Origin: Actinomycetota bacterium | GTDB lineage: Bacteria; Actinomycetota; Actinomycetes; S36-B12; UBA5976 | Reading direction: 5' to 3' | NCBI GenBank assembly: GCA_947447095.1 | Contig: CANFIL010000008.1 | Coordinates: 1-20,186 of the forward strand | Length of the DNA: 20,186 nucleotides | Shown: in pieces, positions 16,356 to 20,186 of the stretch | Position numbering within the stretch: the stretch's first letter is position 1 | Layout: each line of letters begins with the position of its first letter | Position numbers and translations under genes: made by a program | Notes under the pieces: model-generated | What the model saw: only the letters and a program-made list of their open reading frames with translations | Told to the model about the DNA's origin: nothing | Databases searched by the model: none

Positions 16356-16381
16356 ATGAAAGTTTCATGAAAGATGAAACT
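16356..16381. promoter_or_regulatory. Overlapping palindromes upstream of the GH16 gene
   Basis: ATGAAAGTTTCAT (16356-16368) is a palindrome around a central G. AGTTTCAT (16361-16368) and ATGAAACT (16374-16381) are perfect 8-base inverted arms with a five-base loop. TTTCATGAAA (16363-16372) is a further perfect palindrome. ATGAAA occurs three times. The cluster lies 62-87 bases upstream of the GH16 start and just after the ureohydrolase stop. The shape recalls LacI-family operators for sugar genes. A hairpin terminator for the upstream operon is the alternative, but it lacks a clean T-tract. Confidence 0.5.
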
Positions 16382-16387
16382 GCGTAA

Positions 16388-17338
16388 CTAGAGTGAATGC
16401 GCTTGCCGTGATGCCAGGCCAAGGACGTTGCAGATGATTCGTGCGTTGTTAAGCGCTCCAATGGCATCTACATCAACATCGGGCATAAATTCAACAAGAT
16501 CAAACGCAACGAGATTTGCTTTTCCTGCAATGCCGTGAAGTAGTTCAACAACATTCCAGTACGTCAGCCCACCTGGGGCACGACCAATAACCCCTGGCAC
16601 GATTGATGGATCGAGCGCATCACAATCAAGGGCCACGATGACATTTGCGCCTGCGGGCACCTTGTCGATGGCGACCTGAATGCCTTCGGAGGCTACTTGG
16701 CGAGCAGGGATGAATTGGACTCCAGCTTCCAGAGCATCGTTGTAATCCACTGGGCGGGCAGAACCGATTCCTCGCTGGCCAACCTGCAACATGCCAGTAA
16801 CGTGATCCATTTCCATCGCACGGCGCATTGTTGAGGAGAGCCCCAACTTTTCGCCACGAACTTCATCGCGCCAGTCAATGTGCGCATCAATTTGTACGAC
16901 GAAGAATTCGCCGCGACCCGCGAATGCCTCGATCATTGGGATTGGAATGGAATCGTCTCCGCCGATAACCACAGGCACAGCTCCTGCATCGAGAATTGCA
17001 GCGACCGTGTCGTGGATCTTGGTGCGATTCGCTTGGGCATCATTCTCGTCGTAACTCAGATCGCCTAAGTCAGCAGCGTCAACGCCATACGGGAAAAGTG
17101 GCTCCATGAAATCAAAATCCATGTGCAGGATGTTTGCTGCGTAACCACTTATTGCAGAGCGAATCGCGTTAGGAGCATCCGCGCAATAGGCACCGACTGA
17201 TTCATAAGGTGTAGCGCAGGGTGCGCCGACAACGACAGCGTTATAAATCGAACTTGGCGATTCAATCGCGGGCAAGCCCATGAAGGTTGCTGGCGCACCA
17301 GCGCCAAACATTGTTCCGATGTCGCGTTTTTCAGCCAT
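16388..17338 (-). CDS. Ureohydrolase (arginase/agmatinase family), GGDDS variant
   Basis: The family hydrolyses guanidino groups to urea using two metal ions. The 316-residue protein has DAHID (Asp151, His153, Asp155) and ALDCDALDP (Asp238, Asp240, Asp243). The first metal motif, GGDHS in ordinary agmatinases and arginases, reads GGDDS here, with Asp129 where a His ligand normally sits. I recall the same variation in a group of 'agmatinase' proteins with the context GGDDSIPIP and QIDAHIDWRDEV, so it is probably a subfamily feature rather than an error. The substrate may be a guanidino acid or another amidine rather than agmatine. The ATG has AGGAA about eight bases upstream and lies 11 bases after the kinase gene, so these genes form one operon. 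It is probably cytoplasmic. Confidence 0.87.
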   Translation of the reverse strand: MAEKRDIGTMFGAGAPATFMGLPAIESPSSIYNAVVVGAPCATPYESVGAYCADAPNAIRSAISGYAANILHMDFDFMEPLFPYGVDAADLGDLSYDENDAQANRTKIHDTVAAILDAGAVPVVIGGDDSIPIPMIEAFAGRGEFFVVQIDAHIDWRDEVRGEKLGLSSTMRRAMEMDHVTGMLQVGQRGIGSARPVDYNDALEAGVQFIPARQVASEGIQVAIDKVPAGANVIVALDCDALDPSIVPGVIGRAPGGLTYWNVVELLHGIAGKANLVAFDLVEFMPDVDVDAIGALNNARIICNVLGLASRQAHSL

Positions 17339-17349
17339 GATGCGGTTCC

Positions 17350-18426
17350 TTAACTGTTGAGCGCGCTAACTGCGCCAGATTCGATTGTTGCAAGTCCAAG
17401 TTGTGTCAGTGCCTCGGTAGCTTCACCCATGCGATTGTCATCTCCACCGGCAGCTCCAAGCTGCAACCCATCGAGATTGCGTTTGTGGATGGATTCCATA
17501 ATGACTGCCAGTTTGAAACATGCAAGGGCAACACACTCATCGAGATGGTCATTAGAGAAACCCGTCGCAGCCACATAACCATCAATAACTTCGGTGCGAT
17601 TCCAAAACCCTTCGCCGTCAGTGACGTGCTCGGCAACTGGGATTGCGGCGCGTAAAGTATCTGTTGCCTGTGACCAGTACACCAACGTGATTGCTAAATC
17701 AGAAATCGGATCTCCAAGAGTCGACATTTCCCAATCGAGTACTGCCTTGATGTCGAAAGTTGATGAATCAAGAATGGCGTTGTCGATACGGTAGTCGCCA
17801 TGAACGATGCTGCTTGGTAGATCATCGGGCAGCACCGAGAGCTTTTGCGTCAACCATGAATGTAGGTGATCGAGCTCAGGAAGTTCACGTGTCTTTGTGA
17901 TCTGCCACTGCTCGCCCCAGCGCTTTGCTTGGCGTTGTAGGTACCCGTTCGGGCGACCTAATTCCTCAAGGCCGGCCTCGAGGGGATCAACCGTGTGGAG
18001 TGCCGCAAGTGCGCCTATTAGGTTTCTTGAAATCAATGTGGCTTGATTGGCGGAAAGTGATGCTGCATCTGCAGCGTCACTAATGACTCGACCGTCAACG
18101 AAATCCATCACCATAAATTGTGCACCAATGACGTCTGCGTCTTCACAGATGCCGAGCGCTGTTGGCGTAGGGAAGTGCACTCGATTTAGCCCCGAAAGGA
18201 CACGATATTCGCGCTTCATGTCGTGCGCGCTCGGCATGATGTTGCCTAGTGGCGGCCTACGCAAAACGTAGTGTTGCCCGTTTGCTCCAGTGAGTTTGTA
18301 GGAAACATTTGATCGTCCACCGGCTAAGAGTTCAGCGGTCAAAGGTTCTGAATCATCGAACCTCACAACATTCTTGCTGAACCACTCGCGAAGTGGCTCT
18401 AACCGTAAGCCGGCTGGATCAGTCAC
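17350..18426 (-). CDS. Phosphotransferase family protein (APH fold, ACAD10/11 and LvaA type)
   Basis: The 358-residue protein has an aminoglycoside-phosphotransferase kinase fold: LLAGGRSNVSYKLTG (nucleotide loop), YVLRRPPLG, FMVMDFVDGRVI, the catalytic loop SIVHGDYRIDN (His209, Asp211, Asp215, Asn216) and the metal-binding AVLDWEMSTLGDP (Asp231). The close match to the kinase domain of animal ACAD10/ACAD11 and bacterial LvaA points to phosphorylation of the hydroxyl of a 4-hydroxyacyl-CoA, not drug resistance. The acyl-CoA dehydrogenase gene directly upstream supports this. I start at the GTG at 18426, five bases after that gene's stop. A much longer frame to 18597 exists, but its first 57 residues are out-of-frame dehydrogenase sequence. 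The stop lies 11 bases before the ureohydrolase start. Confidence 0.88.
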   Translation of the reverse strand: MTDPAGLRLEPLREWFSKNVVRFDDSEPLTAELLAGGRSNVSYKLTGANGQHYVLRRPPLGNIMPSAHDMKREYRVLSGLNRVHFPTPTALGICEDADVIGAQFMVMDFVDGRVISDAADAASLSANQATLISRNLIGALAALHTVDPLEAGLEELGRPNGYLQRQAKRWGEQWQITKTRELPELDHLHSWLTQKLSVLPDDLPSSIVHGDYRIDNAILDSSTFDIKAVLDWEMSTLGDPISDLAITLVYWSQATDTLRAAIPVAEHVTDGEGFWNRTEVIDGYVAATGFSNDHLDECVALACFKLAVIMESIHKRNLDGLQLGAAGGDDNRMGEATEALTQLGLATIESGAVSALNS

Positions 18427-18431
18427 AGCGT

Positions 18432-19625
18432 CTAAGACCAGTCGCCAGGAAGAATGTTGTTTTCGCTCTGGCGAACTGCACGACGTGCGATAGACCAACG
18501 ATGCACTTCGGATGGACCGTCGTAAATTCGGAACGGACGAATGTCTCGGAAAATCTGCGCGATCGGAAGGTCGCCTGATGTTCCTGCGGCACCACACAAT
18601 TGCATCGAGCGATCAACGATTCGATATGTCGCCTCGGCAACGAAGGTCTTTGCAATCGAAGTTTCTTTACGTGCTGGCTTCCCTTGATCAAGAACCCATG
18701 CTGCATGGTGGATGAGTGAGCGGCTAGCTGCAATATCGATCTCATTGTCGGCAATCATTTGTTGAGCCATTCCGAGCGAACCAAGAGTGGTTCCAAACAT
18801 CGGACGATCAACTGCATAGGCAACGGCTACTTCGTGTGCTCGACGCGAGGCTCCGAGCCAACGCATGCAGTGGGTCAATCGAGCTGGTCCAAGTCGTACT
18901 TGTGCGTACTTAAATCCTTGTCCTACTTCTCCGAGCACTGCATCGTCTGATACCTGGCAATTGACAAATTCAACTTCACCATGGCCGCCGCTGAATGCAC
19001 TATCAAGAGTGTCTAGTGATCGCTTAACTGTCATCCCTGGATTGTCCGAGTTAACGAGGAACATTGTTGCGCCTTGATCGGTTCGTGCCATCACGATCGA
19101 AAATGCAGCACCATCGGCTCCGGTGATGAACCATTTGTTTCCGTTGATGACCCAACTATTCGCGGACTTTGTCGCTGTCGTAGTAAGCATGTCTGGATCA
19201 GCGCCTGCTCCAGGAGTTGGTTCAGTCATACTGAACGACGAACGAACCTCTCCTCTTGCAAGTGGTGCAAGATACTGCTCGCGCTGAGCGGGAGTAGTTA
19301 CTTTGTCCAGTAGCAGAATGTTGCCTTCATCTGGTGCCGCGCAATTCATCGCGGTTGGACCAAGCAGACTTCTTCCACTTTCTTCGAGAATGACTGCCTG
19401 TGAAACGTGATTCAGACCTAGTCCACCAAATTCAATCGGCGCAGTCGGCGCAAAAACGCCGGCTTCACGTGCTGCGGCCTGCAGTTGCAAACGAACATCA
19501 GGATCGATTCCGTGCGCACCTGCCTGAAGCGTGTGCTCAAGTGAAATGGCATGCGTGTTGATGAACTCGCGCACTTTTAGTGCGAGTTCACGAACCTGCG
19601 GATTAACATCAGTTTCGTAACTCAT
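18432..19625 (-). CDS. Acyl-CoA dehydrogenase, ACAD10/ACAD11 subfamily
   Basis: The 397-residue flavoprotein has the three-part acyl-CoA dehydrogenase layout: a helical N-terminal domain, a middle beta domain with FSMTEPTPGAGADP and WVINGNKWFITGA, and a helical C-terminal domain. RLGPARLTHCMRWLGASRRA (244-263) is characteristic of the ACAD10/11 branch. The C-terminal IYDGPSEVHRWSIARR puts Asp369 where canonical enzymes have the catalytic Glu of YEGT. The probable role is conversion of a 4-phosphoacyl-CoA, made by the neighbouring kinase, towards a 3-hydroxyacyl-CoA that can enter beta-oxidation. The ATG at 19625 has AAGG eight bases upstream; an ATG at 19661 would add 12 residues. It is the first gene of the operon, divergent from a GntR regulator. 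Confidence 0.93.
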   Translation of the reverse strand: MSYETDVNPQVRELALKVREFINTHAISLEHTLQAGAHGIDPDVRLQLQAAAREAGVFAPTAPIEFGGLGLNHVSQAVILEESGRSLLGPTAMNCAAPDEGNILLLDKVTTPAQREQYLAPLARGEVRSSFSMTEPTPGAGADPDMLTTTATKSANSWVINGNKWFITGADGAAFSIVMARTDQGATMFLVNSDNPGMTVKRSLDTLDSAFSGGHGEVEFVNCQVSDDAVLGEVGQGFKYAQVRLGPARLTHCMRWLGASRRAHEVAVAYAVDRPMFGTTLGSLGMAQQMIADNEIDIAASRSLIHHAAWVLDQGKPARKETSIAKTFVAEATYRIVDRSMQLCGAAGTSGDLPIAQIFRDIRPFRIYDGPSEVHRWSIARRAVRQSENNILPGDWS

Positions 19626-19661
19626 TGCATCATCCTTTTCTGGCGGTGAGCCTAGCGTCAC

Positions 19662-19690
19662 GCTATACTCAAAATTACTAGTATTTGTAA
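19662..19690. promoter_or_regulatory. Divergent promoter region with a shared palindromic operator candidate
   Basis: On the reverse strand, TTACAA (19690-19685), 17 bases and TATAGC (19667-19662) form a reasonable sigma-A promoter for the acyl-CoA dehydrogenase operon. On the forward strand, TATACT (19664-19669) is a good -10 for the GntR gene. The perfect palindrome TACTAGTA (19676-19683), extendable to a 14-base dyad with one mismatched pair, lies in the spacer of the first promoter and near the predicted transcription start of the second. One protein bound here would affect both, as expected for an autoregulated GntR repressor. Confidence 0.55.
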
Positions 19691-19718
19691 GGTTTTTGGG
19701 GAGTAGAGAGGAAGTTCA

Positions 19719-20186
19719 ATGACTGAAAAAACGTCTAATGGATCACTCACTCTCGAGGCCTTTAATCGACTTCGCGATGACATCATTCAGGGCGTCATTC
19801 GTCCGAATGAACGCCTTATTGCCGCAGATTTAGCTGCGGTATTGAATACCTCGCGAACACCGATCCGTGAAGCGCTACAGCTACTTGAAGCCGAAGGCCT
19901 TGTTCTGGGTATTAAGCGCGGTTATGTAGTTCGCGAATACACCCGTGAAGAAATTATTGATATCTACCAAGTTCGCGCTGCGCTTGAAGGTATGGCCGCA
20001 CGTTTGGTTGCGGAAAAGAGTGGCCTTGCCGCGGTGAAAACTATTGAAGCAATCGGAGCGCATAAAGATTCGGTCGGCAAGGGCGACAGTTCCGTTGTCG
20101 TTGATCTGAACAACGCCTTCCATGCCGCAATTTTTTCGGCCAGCGGAAACGCTCGCCTTGAAAAACTTAATCGTACGAACAGCCAG
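19719..20186 (+). CDS. GntR-family transcriptional regulator, FadR/FCD subfamily (partial, 3' end missing)
   Basis: The visible 156 residues contain a winged helix-turn-helix (about 12-72) with LRDDIIQGVIRPNERL, LAAVLNTSRTPIREALQLLEAEGLV and the wing KRGYVV. The effector-binding FCD domain begins at about residue 78 with IIDIYQVRAALEGMAARLVA and reaches NNAFHAAIFSASGNARLEKL at the right edge. An Asn (131) sits four residues before His135, where many metal-binding FCD domains have Asp. The gene leaves the window without a stop. GAGGAAG just upstream of the ATG at 19719 is a good ribosome-binding site. Its position opposite the acyl-CoA dehydrogenase operon suggests that it represses that operon and itself until a pathway metabolite binds, which is inference from layout. 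Confidence 0.92.
   Translation, partial: MTEKTSNGSLTLEAFNRLRDDIIQGVIRPNERLIAADLAAVLNTSRTPIREALQLLEAEGLVLGIKRGYVVREYTREEIIDIYQVRAALEGMAARLVAEKSGLAAVKTIEAIGAHKDSVGKGDSSVVVDLNNAFHAAIFSASGNARLEKLNRTNSQ

Noticed and set aside
17350..18426. Aminoglycoside resistance gene
   Set aside because: The fold is the same, but the sequence and the adjacent acyl-CoA dehydrogenase match the ACAD10/11 and LvaA group, which acts on hydroxyacyl-CoA.
18427..18597. N-terminal extension of the phosphotransferase inside the dehydrogenase gene
   Set aside because: The extra 57 residues are arginine- and serine-rich out-of-frame sequence overlapping the conserved end of the dehydrogenase. A GTG five bases after that gene's stop gives the family's normal length.

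Overview
The window looks like chromosome of an actinobacterium with moderate GC content (about half by eye, not computed). The evidence is the gene order ftsH-folE-folP-folB-folK-DUF3180, which is typical of Actinobacteria, together with a CopC/CopD-CtaG pair, an ApbE/ferric-reductase locus and several starts that look leaderless (a TANNNT hexamer, six bases, then the start codon). A streamlined freshwater or marine actinobacterium is possible, but the sequence alone does not settle it. No rRNA, tRNA, CRISPR, insertion sequence or phage gene was seen. Coding density is very high: no stretch over 300 bases lacks a gene, and the longest gap (223-374, 152 bases) carries only regulatory candidates.

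Layout. 1-222 (-): start of a small 'VapB-like' gene running off the left edge, divergent from the next block. 375-5119 (+): the membrane protease FtsH, then folE, folP, folB and folK for tetrahydrofolate synthesis and a four-helix DUF3180 membrane protein, all overlapping or a few bases apart. 7179-5120 (-): an OmpR-type response regulator and its sensor kinase. 7290-11534 (+): two small secreted proteins (one acid-tailed, one lysine-rich), an ApbE flavin transferase, a membrane heme-b/flavin/2Fe-2S reductase and a nitrilase-family amidohydrolase. 14068-11541 (-): CopC and a fused CopD-CtaG protein for copper delivery and cytochrome oxidase assembly. 14205-15500 (+): a DAO-family FAD oxidase. 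19625-15497 (-): an ACAD10/11-type acyl-CoA dehydrogenase, an aminoglycoside-phosphotransferase-like kinase, a ureohydrolase with an Asp in place of a metal-binding His, and a GH16 glucanase lacking a signal peptide. 19719-20186 (+): a GntR/FCD regulator cut by the right edge.

How it fits together. The left third is housekeeping. The middle is an envelope redox module: the two-component pair is divergently placed and may control it, ApbE would attach FMN to a carrier protein, and the reductase would pass electrons across the membrane. No FMN-binding carrier domain is visible here, and two low-complexity secreted proteins precede apbE. The right third looks like a catabolic locus. The dehydrogenase and kinase match the two halves of the ACAD10/ACAD11 and LvaC/LvaA systems, which process 4-hydroxyacyl-CoA through a phosphorylated intermediate. 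Here they share a tight operon with a guanidino-hydrolase-like enzyme and face a GntR gene across a promoter region containing one palindromic operator candidate. This locus and the carrier-less flavinylation module are the two places most likely to hold undescribed biology.
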